The position numbers and the translations under genes are program-made. A stretch of DNA of 64,000 bases, taken from the NCBI GenBank assembly GCA_051859505.1, contig JBHYFN010000002.1, positions 94,449 to 158,448 of the forward strand. Reading direction: 5' to 3'. Shown here piece by piece: positions 50,105 to 58,487 of the stretch (positions are counted from its first letter, which is position 1; each line of letters begins with the position of its first letter). This stretch comes from JAFIEN01 sp051859505. Its GTDB lineage: Bacteria > Pseudomonadota > Alphaproteobacteria > Rhodobacterales > Rhodobacteraceae. A model generated the notes under the pieces. It saw only the letters and a program-made list of their open reading frames with translations, did no database searches and was not told the DNA's origin.

Positions 50105-50150
50105 TCGCTAACAGTTGAGTCTTGGAATGTCAACAAGGCTGACGTATTAT
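50105..50150. promoter_or_regulatory. Overlapping divergent promoters of petP and ilvE with a palindromic site
   Basis: Plus strand: TTGGAA (50122-50127), 17-bp spacer, TATTAT (50145-50150), then GGAGG before petP. Minus strand: TTGACA (50133-50128), 17-bp spacer, TAGCGA (50110-50105) toward ilvE. The two -35 boxes interlock. GTTGA (50114-50118) and TCAAC (50130-50134) form an inverted repeat with an 11-bp centre covering both -35 regions. That spacing is suitable for a MarR-family dimer such as PetP. Pattern match only. Confidence 0.5.
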
Positions 50151-50173
50151 CACCCCAGCGGAGGACCGAGACC

Positions 50174-50680
50174 ATGGCAGACGGACCATCCTCGCAAGGG
50201 GGCGAGGCGCTTCTGTTCCTGACGGACGAACAGCTGCGCAAGGGCATCGAGGCGATGTTCTTTGCCTACCGCGGATTCACGGCGGATCCTGACCGCATCC
50301 TGCATGAACAGGGTTACGGACGCGCGCATCACAGGGCGATCCATTTCATCAATCGCAGCCCGGGTACGACGGTGAACAACCTGCTGTCGATCCTTGGCGT
50401 GACCAAGCAGTCACTCAACCGTGTCTTGCGCAGCCTGATGGAGGATGGCCTCGTGCGTTCCGAAGTCGGGCGCAGGGACAAGCGTGAACGCCACCTTTAC
50501 CTCACGCCAGCGGGCGAGGCGCTGGAGCGATCCCTGTCGGATGCCCAGCGCGACAGGATGCGCGCCGCCTATCGCGCGGCCGGGTCAGAGGCGGTTTCCG
50601 GGTTCCGGAAGGTGCTTGAAGCGATGATGGATGATGACATGCGTCGCCAGTATGACGGCCTGAGAGACAGGGGGCGATAG
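50174..50680 (+). CDS. petP: MarR-family transcriptional regulator, PetP type
   Basis: A 168-aa winged-helix protein. YRGFTADPDRILHEQGYGRAHHRAIHFI, TVNNLLSILGVTKQSLNRVLR (recognition helix region) and GLVRSEVGRRDKRERHLYLT (wing) are the MarR/PetP layout. In Rhodobacter capsulatus petP lies directly before petR and both are needed for proper bc1/c2 expression and growth; the same gene pair occurs here. ATG 50174 follows GCGGAGGACCGAGACC. petR starts 5 bp after the stop. The assignment to PetP rests on the petR neighbour and proximity to petABC. Confidence 0.82.
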   Translation: MADGPSSQGGEALLFLTDEQLRKGIEAMFFAYRGFTADPDRILHEQGYGRAHHRAIHFINRSPGTTVNNLLSILGVTKQSLNRVLRSLMEDGLVRSEVGRRDKRERHLYLTPAGEALERSLSDAQRDRMRAAYRAAGSEAVSGFRKVLEAMMDDDMRRQYDGLRDRGR

Positions 50681-50685
50681 ACCAG

Positions 50686-51384
50686 ATGGAAGCGCCCCAC
50701 CTTCTTGTCGTCGATGATGACGAACGGATCCGCACCCTGCTGCAGAAGTTCCTTGTCCGGTCGGGCTTCCTTGTGACCACGGCCCGCGACGCGGCCCATG
50801 CGCGGCGGCTTCTGGCCGGGCTCGAATTCGACATGGCGGTTCTGGATGTGATGATGCCGGGCGAGGATGGCGTCACGCTGTGCCGCGCGCTTCGGCAGGG
50901 GTCGGACATTCCGGTTCTCTTGCTGACGGCACGGGGCGAGACGCAGGACAGGATCACCGGGCTCGAGGCGGGGGCGGATGACTATCTTGCCAAGCCCTTC
51001 GAACCAAAGGAGCTGCTGCTCAGGATCAATGCCATCCTGCGCCGCATCCCCGCCGCCGAGCCGACGGTGATCACGCCCAAGGTGCTGGGCCTTGGTCCGG
51101 TGCGTTACGATATCGAACGCGGTGAATTGTGGCAGGGCGAGGATCTTGTGCGCCTGACCTCGACCGAGAGCCACCTCATGCGGATCTTCGCGAGCCGGCC
51201 CGGCGTGCCGCTGACCCGCACCCATCTTGTCGAGGAACTGGGTCGCGGTGGCGGTCAGGCGCAGGAACGCGCGGTCGATGTGCAGATCACCCGCCTGCGC
51301 CGCAAGATAGAGGCCGACCCCCGCCAGCCGCGCTATCTTCAGACGGTGCGGGGCGAGGGCTACATGCTCGCCCCGGATTGCTAG
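50686..51384 (+). CDS. petR: OmpR-family response regulator, PetR type
   Basis: A 232-aa protein with an N-terminal receiver (LLVVDDDERIRTLL acidic pocket, MAVLDVMMPGEDGV phospho-acceptor Asp, DDYLAKPFEPKELL conserved Lys). The C-terminal winged helix has LTSTESHLMRIFASRPG and RAVDVQITRLRRKIEADP...YLQTVRGEGYML. No histidine kinase gene is adjacent, as reported for PetR. It likely controls respiratory or photosynthetic electron-transfer genes. A 14-bp tandem repeat begins at its stop codon. Confidence 0.85.
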   Translation: MEAPHLLVVDDDERIRTLLQKFLVRSGFLVTTARDAAHARRLLAGLEFDMAVLDVMMPGEDGVTLCRALRQGSDIPVLLLTARGETQDRITGLEAGADDYLAKPFEPKELLLRINAILRRIPAAEPTVITPKVLGLGPVRYDIERGELWQGEDLVRLTSTESHLMRIFASRPGVPLTRTHLVEELGRGGGQAQERAVDVQITRLRRKIEADPRQPRYLQTVRGEGYMLAPDC

Positions 51385-51427
51385 GGCCCGATTGCTGAGG
51401 CCCGACTGCTGAAGCCCGACTGCGCGA
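51371..51427 (+). repeat. 14-bp tandem repeat at the 3' end of petR
   Basis: Three contiguous units, GCCCGATTGCTGAG (51386-51399), GCCCGACTGCTGAA (51400-51413) and GCCCGACTGCGCGA (51414-51427), are preceded by a diverged copy (51371-51384) that contains the last petR codons and its TAG stop. The array grew from the gene's 3' end. Units are not palindromic. Confidence 0.85.
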
Positions 51428-51493
51428 GGCGCGCCCTGCCGCAGCGTCGAATGGCCGCTTGCCCCGCGCCGGTCTTTCCGCTTCTCTGCCGTC

Positions 51494-52417
51494 ATGACCA
51501 CTGCCCTGATCACCCATCCCGACTGTCTGTCCCACGTCACCCCGCCCGGCCATCCCGAACAGGTGGCCCGGCTGGAGCGCGTGCTGGCCGCGCTCGAGGG
51601 GCTGGACCTTCTGCGCGTGTCCGCCCCCATGGCCGCCGAGGACGATCTTCTGCGCGTCCATCCCAAGGCCTATCTTGACGAGCTTCGCAGCGCCGCCCCG
51701 TCCGAGGGCTGGCGCAGCCTTGACGCCGATACGCATATGTCGCCCGGCACGTTGACGGCTGCGTGGCGTGCGGCTGGGGCGGCGGTGCGCGCGGTCGATA
51801 TGGTTCTGGCGGGCGAGGCGCAGAACGCCTTTGCCGCCGTCCGCCCGCCGGGGCACCATGCGGAAACGGCCCTGCCGATGGGGTTCTGCCTCTTTGGCAC
51901 TGTGGCCGTCGCGGCGAAACATGCGCTGGACCATCACGGCCTGTCGCGGGTCGCCATCGTGGATTTCGACGTCCATCACGGCAATGGCACGCAGGCCCTT
52001 GTCGAGGACGACGCCCGCATCCTCTTTGCCTCGTCCCAGCAGATGCCGCTTTGGCCCGGCACGGGCGAGCCTTCGGATACCGGCCCGCATGGCACTGTGA
52101 TCAATGTCGCGCTGCCCCCCGGTTCGGGCGGCGCTGCCTTCCGTGCCGCCTACGAGGCCCAGGTCCTGCCGCGGATTGCGGCCTTCGCCCCCGAACTCAT
52201 CCTCGTCTCGGCCGGGTTCGACGGTCACCGGGCCGATCCGCTGGCCAACCTGATGCTGGAAGATGCCGATTTCGCCTGGATCACCGAACGGCTTTGCGAT
52301 CTGGCCGACCGGCATTGCGGCGGCCGTGTGGTGTCTTGCCTTGAAGGCGGCTATGATCTTGAGGCGCTGGCGGCATCGGCCCGGGCGCATGTTGCGGTAT
52401 TGAGAGGGCGGGGATGA
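51494..52417 (+). CDS. Histone-deacetylase-like (AcuC/acetylpolyamine amidohydrolase) family protein
   Basis: A 307-aa zinc hydrolase of the arginase/deacetylase fold. AVRPPGHHAETALPMGFCLF holds the catalytic His pair, IVDFDVHHGNGTQ the metal-binding Asp and His, and SAGFDGHRADPLANL the second metal Asp. It ends with GGYDLEALA. Bacterial members deacetylate polyamines, acetoin-pathway proteins or other acetyl substrates. The gene overlaps xseB by 4 bp. The same order (this gene, xseB, ispA, dxs) is, as far as I know, common in Rhodobacteraceae, but the link to isoprenoids is unexplained. Confidence 0.9.
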   Translation: MTTALITHPDCLSHVTPPGHPEQVARLERVLAALEGLDLLRVSAPMAAEDDLLRVHPKAYLDELRSAAPSEGWRSLDADTHMSPGTLTAAWRAAGAAVRAVDMVLAGEAQNAFAAVRPPGHHAETALPMGFCLFGTVAVAAKHALDHHGLSRVAIVDFDVHHGNGTQALVEDDARILFASSQQMPLWPGTGEPSDTGPHGTVINVALPPGSGGAAFRAAYEAQVLPRIAAFAPELILVSAGFDGHRADPLANLMLEDADFAWITERLCDLADRHCGGRVVSCLEGGYDLEALAASARAHVAVLRGRG

Positions 52418-52656
52418 CCGAGAAGCCGGTTGAGGAAATGACCTTCGAAGAGGCCCTGCGCGAGCTGGAAGCCGTCGTGGGCAAACTGGAACGCGGCGAT
52501 GTGGCGCTTGAAGAGTCCATCGACCTTTATGATCGGGGCGCCAAGCTCAAGGCGCGCTGCGAACGCAAGCTGGCCGAGGCCGAAGAGAAGGTCGCCCGCA
52601 TCACCCTGAATGCCGAAGGTCAGCCGACCGGCACCCAGCCCCTCGACGCGGGATGA
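52414..52656 (+). CDS. xseB: Exodeoxyribonuclease VII small subunit
   Basis: An 80-aa protein. MTFEEALRELEAVVGKLERGDVALEESIDLYDRG is the XseB signature, with a KARCERKLAEAEEKV coiled coil after it. It caps the long coiled coil of XseA in ExoVII, which degrades single-stranded DNA. xseA is not in the window. The start overlaps the upstream stop and its stop overlaps ispA (4 bp each). Confidence 0.94.
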   Translation: MTEKPVEEMTFEEALRELEAVVGKLERGDVALEESIDLYDRGAKLKARCERKLAEAEEKVARITLNAEGQPTGTQPLDAG

Positions 52657-53519
52657 CACCGCTCTCCGCCGCGATGGAGGCGGCGCGCGCCGACGTCGCC
52701 GCAGAGATCGCCCGGGCCATCGGTGACGCGCCCGGCGATCTGGCCGCCGCGATGCGCTATGCCCTGGCGGGCGGCAAGGGGCTGCGCGGCTTCCTCGTGC
52801 TCGAAGGCGCCGCGCTGCACGGGATCAGTGCCCCCGATGCCGCCCCCGCCGCTGCCGCGATCGAGGCGCTGCATGCCTACTCGCTCGTCCATGACGACCT
52901 GCCCTGCATGGACGACGACGATCTGCGCCGGGGCCAGCCCACCGTTCACCGCAAATGGGACGAGGCGACCGCCGTCCTTGCCGGCGACGCGCTGCAGACG
53001 CTGGCCTTCGCTCTGGTGGCCGAGACGCGCTGCCCGGATGCCGCGCGCGTGGCACTGGTGACAAGCCTTGCGCAGGCGGCGGGGCTTTTTGGGATGGTCG
53101 GCGGGCAGGCCGCCGATATCGCCGCCGAAACCGCCGCAGACCCCCTGACGCTGGAGCAGATCACCGCGCTGCAAGCCGGCAAGACCGGCGCGCTGCTGAC
53201 ATGGTCCGCCACGGCCGGTGCGCTGATGGCCGAGGCCGACCCCGGCCCCCTGCGGGCCTATGGCGACAGGCTGGGCCTCGCCTTCCAGATCGCCGACGAT
53301 ATCCTTGATGTCGAAGGCGATGCCGCCACGGTGGGCAAGGCCGTGGGCAAGGATGCCGGCGCCGGAAAGGCGACCTTCGTGTCCCTTCTTGGTCTGGATG
53401 AGGCGAAGCGCCGCGCCGCCGCTCTGGTGGAGGAGGCCTGCGCCGCGCTATCCTCCTACGGTGACAGGGCCGAGCGATTGCGCGACGCGGCCCGGTTTGT
53501 TATCGCGCGCCGGAACTGA
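52653..53519 (+). CDS. ispA: Farnesyl diphosphate synthase / polyprenyl synthetase
   Basis: A 288-aa all-helical prenyltransferase. GGKGLRGFLV is the IPP-binding site, LVHDDLPCMDDDDLRRGQPT the first Asp-rich motif, GQAADI the middle motif, and FQIADDILDVEGD the second Asp-rich motif. Bulky residues before the first motif are compatible with C15 product, making farnesyl diphosphate for undecaprenol, ubiquinone and, if present, carotenoids or bacteriochlorophyll. Coupled to xseB; dxs follows after 15 bp. Confidence 0.93.
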   Translation: MTPLSAAMEAARADVAAEIARAIGDAPGDLAAAMRYALAGGKGLRGFLVLEGAALHGISAPDAAPAAAAIEALHAYSLVHDDLPCMDDDDLRRGQPTVHRKWDEATAVLAGDALQTLAFALVAETRCPDAARVALVTSLAQAAGLFGMVGGQAADIAAETAADPLTLEQITALQAGKTGALLTWSATAGALMAEADPGPLRAYGDRLGLAFQIADDILDVEGDAATVGKAVGKDAGAGKATFVSLLGLDEAKRRAAALVEEACAALSSYGDRAERLRDAARFVIARRN

Positions 53520-53534
53520 ACAAGGCCCCGTCTC

Positions 53535-55463
53535 ATGCCCAACCGCCCCGTGACCCCGCTTCTTGACCGGGTGCAAAGCCCCGCCGACCTCAAGCGCCTG
53601 TCGGATGCCGAACTGTCGCGGCTGGCCGACGAGTTGCGCGCCGAGACGGTTTCCGCCGTCAGCGTAACCGGCGGGCATCTGGGCGCGGGGCTGGGCGTGG
53701 TGGAGCTGACCGTGGCGCTGCACGCGGTCTTTGACACGCCGCGCGACAAGCTGATCTGGGATGTCAGTCACCAATGCTATCCCCACAAGATCCTTACCGG
53801 GCGGCGCGACCGGATTCGGACCCTGCGGATGAAGGACGGGTTGTCGGGTTTCACCAAACGCTCGGAAAGCCCCTATGACCCGTTCGGCGCGGCGCATAGC
53901 TCGACCTCGATCAGCGCGGCGCTGGGCTTTGCCGTGGCCCGCGATCTGGGCGGCGCGCCCGAACACGGGATCGGCGATTGCATCGCCGTGATCGGCGACG
54001 GTTCGATGAGCGCGGGCATGGCCTATGAGGCGATGAACAACGCGGGCCACCTGAAAAAGCGGCTGATCGTCATCCTGAACGACAACGAGATGAGCATCGC
54101 GCCCCCGGTCGGGGCCATGTCCTCGTATCTCTCGCGCCTCTACGCCGGCGAGCCGTTTCAGGAGCTGAAGGCCGCCGCCAAGGGCGCCGTGTCGCTTCTG
54201 CCCGAACCCTTCCGCGAAGGGGCACGGCGGGCGAAGGATGCGCTCAAGCATCTGACGGTCGGCGGCACGCTGTTCGAGGAGCTGGGCTTTTCCTACATCG
54301 GCCCGATTGATGGGCATGACATGGAGCAGTTGCTGGCCGTCCTGCGCACCGTCAAGGCGCGGGCGACGGGGCCGGTACTGATCCATGCGCTGACGAAGAA
54401 GGGCAAGGGCTATGCCCCGGCCGAACGCGCGCGCGACAAGGGGCATGCGACGGGCAAGTTCGACGTGCTGACCGGCGAACAGCCCAAGGTGAAGTCGAAC
54501 GCCCCCAGCTATACCAATGTCTTTGCCGATGCGCTGATCGCGCAGGCGGCGAAGGATCCCCGGGTCGTCGCGGTGACGGCGGCAATGCCCGATGGCACGG
54601 GCCTCTCGCGGTTCATGGAGCGCTATGCCAGCCGCTGTTTCGATGTGGGCATTGCCGAGCAACATGCCGTCACCTTCGCCGCCGGTATGGCGGCCGGGGG
54701 GATGCGGCCCTTCTGCGCGATCTATTCGACCTTCCTGCAGCGCGGCTACGATCAGGTCGTGCATGACGTTGCGATCCAGCGCCTGCCGGTGCGTTTCGCC
54801 ATCGACAGGGCGGGGCTGGTGGGGGCCGACGGGGCCACCCATGCGGGGGCCTTCGACATTGCCTTTCTGGCCAACCTGCCCGGTTTCGTCGTCATGGCCG
54901 CCGCAGACGAGGCCGAGCTTGTGCGCATGGTCGCCACCGCCGCCGCGCATGACGAGGGCCCCATCGCCTTCCGATTCCCCCGGGGCGAGGGGGTGGGGGT
55001 CGAGATCCCGGCCGATCCGCAGCCGCTTGAGATCGGCAAGGGCCGGATCGTGCAGGAGGGCGCGCGCGCCGCGATCCTGTCCTTCGGCACCCGCCTGTCA
55101 GAGGTGATGCGCGCGGCCGAGGCGCTCGAGGCGCGGGGGCTGCGGCCCACCGTGGCCGATGCCCGCTTCGCCAAGCCGCTGGACCGCGAGATGATCCTTG
55201 ATCTTGCCCGCAGCCACGAGGCGCTGATCACGATCGAGGAAGGTGCTGTCGGCGGATTTGGCAGCCATGTCGCGCAGCTTCTGGCCGATGAGGGGGTCTT
55301 TGACAGCGGCCTTCGCTTCCGGTCCATGGTGCTGCCGGATATCTTCATCGACCAGGCCTCGCCCGCCGACATGTATGCGGTGGCGGGGCTGAATGCCGCC
55401 GATATCGAAGCCAAGGTGCTCGAGGCGCTGGGCGTGGCGGCGGTGGTTGGCAAGCGGGCCTGA
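53535..55463 (+). CDS. dxs: 1-deoxy-D-xylulose-5-phosphate synthase
   Basis: A 642-aa transketolase-like enzyme. GGHLGAGLGVVELTVALHAVF and WDVSHQCYPHKILTGR are the N-terminal DXS motifs, AHSSTSISAALGFAVARD the substrate His, GDGSMSAGMAYEAMNNAG the TPP/Mg motif, and CDVGIAEQHAVTFAAG-type DVGIAEQHAVTFAAGMA the catalytic Glu region. It makes DXP from pyruvate and glyceraldehyde-3-phosphate at the entry of the MEP pathway. Directly follows ispA. A strong bidirectional terminator separates it from petC. Confidence 0.97.
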   Translation: MPNRPVTPLLDRVQSPADLKRLSDAELSRLADELRAETVSAVSVTGGHLGAGLGVVELTVALHAVFDTPRDKLIWDVSHQCYPHKILTGRRDRIRTLRMKDGLSGFTKRSESPYDPFGAAHSSTSISAALGFAVARDLGGAPEHGIGDCIAVIGDGSMSAGMAYEAMNNAGHLKKRLIVILNDNEMSIAPPVGAMSSYLSRLYAGEPFQELKAAAKGAVSLLPEPFREGARRAKDALKHLTVGGTLFEELGFSYIGPIDGHDMEQLLAVLRTVKARATGPVLIHALTKKGKGYAPAERARDKGHATGKFDVLTGEQPKVKSNAPSYTNVFADALIAQAAKDPRVVAVTAAMPDGTGLSRFMERYASRCFDVGIAEQHAVTFAAGMAAGGMRPFCAIYSTFLQRGYDQVVHDVAIQRLPVRFAIDRAGLVGADGATHAGAFDIAFLANLPGFVVMAAADEAELVRMVATAAAHDEGPIAFRFPRGEGVGVEIPADPQPLEIGKGRIVQEGARAAILSFGTRLSEVMRAAEALEARGLRPTVADARFAKPLDREMILDLARSHEALITIEEGAVGGFGSHVAQLLADEGVFDSGLRFRSMVLPDIFIDQASPADMYAVAGLNAADIEAKVLEALGVAAVVGKRA

Positions 55464-55486
55464 GGCCCACCCCCCACGCAACGAGA

Positions 55487-55515
55487 AAGGGGCGCAGCCA
55501 CCGGCTGCGCCCCTT
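55487..55515. terminator. Bidirectional terminator between dxs and petC
   Basis: Perfect 13-bp stem AAGGGGCGCAGCC (55487-55499) and GGCTGCGCCCCTT (55503-55515) with a 3-base loop, followed by CGTTTT on the plus strand and TTCTCGTT on the minus strand. It lies between the convergent stops of dxs (55463) and petC (55540) and can serve both. Confidence 0.85.
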
Positions 55516-55539
55516 CGTTTTCCGCAAGACGGCCCGCGA

Positions 55540-56409
55540 TCAGGCCGACTTCTTGCCCTTGACCGGCGCCCAGATGCGCTTGTTCGTCAGATAGAGCAGC
55601 ACCGACAGCACCGTCAGGAAGATCACCCCGGTCAGGCCCGCCTGCTTGCGCTGGTTCAGCTTGGGTTCCGCTGCCCACATCAGGAAGGCCGCCACGTCTT
55701 GCGCAACGGATTCCACATCCGTCGGGCTGCCGTCGATATAGTCCACATCATCGCCCCAGAGCGGCGGCGCCATGCTGATCCAGCTGCCCGGCACCTTGTG
55801 GGTGCCGTCCTCGTATTTGCAGCTGTCGGGGAAGCCGCCGGCGGTGAAGACGGTGTTGTAGAACCCGTCCATCGGCGGCCCGTCGAAGGCGCAGTCCGGC
55901 TCGTCCTCGTAACCCGCCAGAAGCGAGGCGATGTATTCCGGCCCGCCCATGCCCCGGATGAACTGGTTGAACCCGGTGCCATAGGGCCCCGAGAAGCCGG
56001 CCCGGGCCTTGGCCATCAGGCTGAGGTCAGGCGCGGTCGAGAGCGACGAGCCGGGGAAGTGATCGGCCGGCGTGGCGGGACGGAAATCGCCCTCACCGTC
56101 GAACAGCAGCGGATCCCAGACCTCGAACTCCGAGGCATAGACCCGCATCTGCTCTTCCGGCATCATCGGGCCGCCCGGGTCCGAGATGTTGCGGAAGGCC
56201 ACCAGCTCGAGCCCGTGGCAGGCCGCGCAGAGCTCGGTGAACACCTGCAGGCCGCGCTGCAGCTGCATCTGGTCATAGCTGCCGAAGGGCCCTTCGAACG
56301 AGAAGTGGTAATCCGTCACTTCGGGCGCTTCGCCTGCGGCATGGACGGCCCCGGCTGCCAGGCCAAGTGCCAGCGCGGTGCCAAGTTTGCGTGTGATGCG
56401 CATGGTCAT
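55540..56409 (-). CDS. petC: Cytochrome c1 (bc1 complex)
   Basis: About 289 aa with signal peptide MTMRITRKLGTALALGLAAGAVHA. FTELCAACHGLELVAFR is the C-x-x-C-H haem c site, and an axial Met lies in the M-x-P region (SWISMAPPLWGDD). The C-terminal anchor is GLTGVIFLTVLSVLLYLTNKRIW. It takes electrons from the Rieske protein and passes them to cytochrome c2 or cy. ATG 56409 has AAGGA 4 bp before it; ATG 56403 is a close alternative. Last gene of petABC, 11 bp after petB. Confidence 0.96.
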   Translation of the reverse strand: MTMRITRKLGTALALGLAAGAVHAAGEAPEVTDYHFSFEGPFGSYDQMQLQRGLQVFTELCAACHGLELVAFRNISDPGGPMMPEEQMRVYASEFEVWDPLLFDGEGDFRPATPADHFPGSSLSTAPDLSLMAKARAGFSGPYGTGFNQFIRGMGGPEYIASLLAGYEDEPDCAFDGPPMDGFYNTVFTAGGFPDSCKYEDGTHKVPGSWISMAPPLWGDDVDYIDGSPTDVESVAQDVAAFLMWAAEPKLNQRKQAGLTGVIFLTVLSVLLYLTNKRIWAPVKGKKSA

Positions 56410-56420
56410 CCTGTCCTTCC

Positions 56421-57764
56421 TTATTCGGCGGGGGTCGCGGCGGTGCTGCTGCCCGTCTCGGCCTTGCCGTAATGCGCCTTGAAGTCTTCCTCGATCGTGG
56501 CCGGCGGGGTCGTCGGCTTTTCGATCACGCCCAGAAGCGGCAGGATCACGAGGAAATAGGCGAACCAGTAGGTCGAGCCGATCAGCGCGATATAGGGATA
56601 AATCCCGTCGGCCGGCATCGCACCCACCCACATCAGAACCATGAAGTCGACGACCAGCAGCCAGAACCACCACTTGAACATCGGGCGGTACCGGCCCGAC
56701 CGCACCGAAGAGGTGTCAAGCCAGGGTGCCAGCGCCATGACGACGATCGCTCCGAACATCGCCAGCACGCCAAAGAACTTGGCGTCGATGATGCCGAAGG
56801 TGATCCAGTTCACCGCGATCACAAGCCAGACATCCTGATCGAAGGCGCGCAGGATGGCGTAGAACGGCAGGAAGTACCATTCCGGCACGATATGCGCGGG
56901 CGTCGCCAGCGGGTTGGCCGGGATGTAGTTATCGGGGTGGCCAAGGTAGTTCGGCATGAAGCCGACGATCGCCATGAAGATCGTCATGATCACCGCAAGG
57001 GCGAACAGGTCCTTGATGACGAAATAGGGCCAGAAGGGCAGGGTGTCCTTCTGCGCCTCTTCCTTCGAGGTGCGGCGCACCTCGACCCCGGTCGGGTTGT
57101 TGTTCCCGGTCGAGTGGAAGGCCCAGATATGCACGATCACCAGCCCGAGGATCACGAAGGGCAGGAGGTAGTGCAGCGAAAGAAACCGGTTCAGCGCGGG
57201 CTGGCCCACCGCCGAGGCGCCCAGAAGCCAGGTCTGCAGCGCATCGCCCACGAAGGGCACGGCGCCGAAAAGGCCCGTGATCACCGCCGTGCCGTGGAAC
57301 GACATCTGACCCCAGGGAAGCACATAGCCCATGAAGGCCGTGCCCATCATCAGGAGATAGATCAGCATCCCGATGATCCAGGTCACTTCGCGCGGAGACT
57401 TGTAGGAGCCGTAGTAGAGGCCGCGGAAGATGTGCAGATAGACCGCCACGAAGAACAGCGAGGCGCCGTTCATGTGGAAATAGCGGATCATGTGCCCGCC
57501 GTTCACGTTGCGCATGATGTGCTCGACGCTGGCAAAGGCCATGTCCACATGCGGCACGTAATGCATGACAAGGACAACGCCCGTGACGATCTGCAGAACG
57601 AGGGTGAACACCAGAACGATGCCCCAGATCCACATCCAGTTGAGGTTCTTGGGCGTCGGGATCGTCAGGGTCGAATGCAGAAGGCCAAGGATCGGCAGAC
57701 GGCTTTCAAGCCACTTCTCGCCGCGAGTCTTGGGTTCATAATGGTCGTGGGGAATACCGGCCAT
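56421..57764 (-). CDS. petB: Cytochrome b (bc1 complex)
   Basis: A 447-aa eight-helix membrane protein. NGGHMIRYFHMNGASLFFVA and FLSLHYLLPFVILGLVIVHI carry the bL/bH haem histidines, WGQMSFHGTAVITGLFGAVP spans the Qo cd1 region, and VPEWYFLPFYAIL is the PEWY quinol-oxidation motif. The C-terminus extends beyond the last helix with an acidic tail, as in Rhodobacter. Between petA (12 bp) and petC (11 bp) on one transcript. Confidence 0.97.
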   Translation of the reverse strand: MAGIPHDHYEPKTRGEKWLESRLPILGLLHSTLTIPTPKNLNWMWIWGIVLVFTLVLQIVTGVVLVMHYVPHVDMAFASVEHIMRNVNGGHMIRYFHMNGASLFFVAVYLHIFRGLYYGSYKSPREVTWIIGMLIYLLMMGTAFMGYVLPWGQMSFHGTAVITGLFGAVPFVGDALQTWLLGASAVGQPALNRFLSLHYLLPFVILGLVIVHIWAFHSTGNNNPTGVEVRRTSKEEAQKDTLPFWPYFVIKDLFALAVIMTIFMAIVGFMPNYLGHPDNYIPANPLATPAHIVPEWYFLPFYAILRAFDQDVWLVIAVNWITFGIIDAKFFGVLAMFGAIVVMALAPWLDTSSVRSGRYRPMFKWWFWLLVVDFMVLMWVGAMPADGIYPYIALIGSTYWFAYFLVILPLLGVIEKPTTPPATIEEDFKAHYGKAETGSSTAATPAE

Positions 57765-57776
57765 GTGTCTGTTTTC

Positions 57777-58343
57777 CTAACCAAGCTCGATGGTGGTTTC
57801 GTCGATGAAGGCAGCGACGGGAATGGGCAGGTTCTCGGGGGCGGGACCGCGGCGGATCCGGCCGGAACTGTCGTAATGCGATCCGTGGCACGGGCAGAAC
57901 CAGCCGTTGTTGTCGCCTGCGCCATCGCCGAGGGGCACACAGCCCAGATGGGTGCAGATGCCCATCTGCACCAGCCAGCGCCCTTCGCCATCCAGGGCGC
58001 GGTTGGCGTCATCGGCGGAGGCATTTGGATCGGCCAGATTGTCGTTGCGGGCCAGCCTGTCGGGCAGCGACGAGACATCGACCGCGCGCGCCTCTTCGAT
58101 TTCCTGCTCGGTCCGGTGACGGATGAAGACGGGCTTGCCCTGCCACAGAACGGTCAGCTGGGTTCCGGGCGCGACATCGCCGATATCGACGCGGATCGAG
58201 GCAAGTGCCAGAACGTCAGCCGAGGGGTTCATCTGGTTGATGAGCGGCCAGACCGCCGCCCCCGTTACCACCGCACCGGCCCCGGCCGTCGCGTAGTAGA
58301 GAAAATCCCGCCTTGTTCCTTCGGCGTGCTCTGCATTCGACAT
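57777..58343 (-). CDS. petA: Ubiquinol-cytochrome c reductase iron-sulfur subunit (Rieske)
   Basis: A 188-aa protein. GTRRDFLYYATAGAGAVVTGAAVWPL is the uncleaved Tat-type signal anchor (twin Arg then hydrophobic helix). CTHLGCVPLGDG and FCPCHGSHYDSSGR give the two Cys and two His ligands of the [2Fe-2S] cluster. It shuttles electrons from quinol to cytochrome c1. First gene of petABC. The start at 58343 has a weak ribosome site (GAGTGTTGAACCAA). The 413-bp region before it is rich in inverted repeats. Confidence 0.97.
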   Translation of the reverse strand: MSNAEHAEGTRRDFLYYATAGAGAVVTGAAVWPLINQMNPSADVLALASIRVDIGDVAPGTQLTVLWQGKPVFIRHRTEQEIEEARAVDVSSLPDRLARNDNLADPNASADDANRALDGEGRWLVQMGICTHLGCVPLGDGAGDNNGWFCPCHGSHYDSSGRIRRGPAPENLPIPVAAFIDETTIELG

Positions 58344-58458
58344 TTGGTTCAACACTCCGTTTGGCCTTGGAGGCACGCTCCGCAGCTGTATGGCACTTCT
58401 GTCGACCGGCGGAACACGAATGTCCACCGACATGGTCTTTCGGGCACGGTTTCCCGCC

Positions 58459-58487
58459 CCCGGTCTGACCGCTCTTTATCCAGACCG
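58459..58487. promoter_or_regulatory. Perfect inverted repeat CCGGTCTG-N13-CAGACCGG upstream of petA
   Basis: Arms at 58459-58466 and 58480-58487 are exact, with a 13-bp A/T-richer centre (contains CTCTTTATC). It lies about 115-145 bp before petA, in its probable leader or promoter. No U-tract follows in either direction, so an operator is more likely than a terminator. Confidence 0.45.

Noticed and set aside
51371..51427. Possible CRISPR-like array
   Set aside because: Units are contiguous 14-mers without spacers and no cas genes are present.
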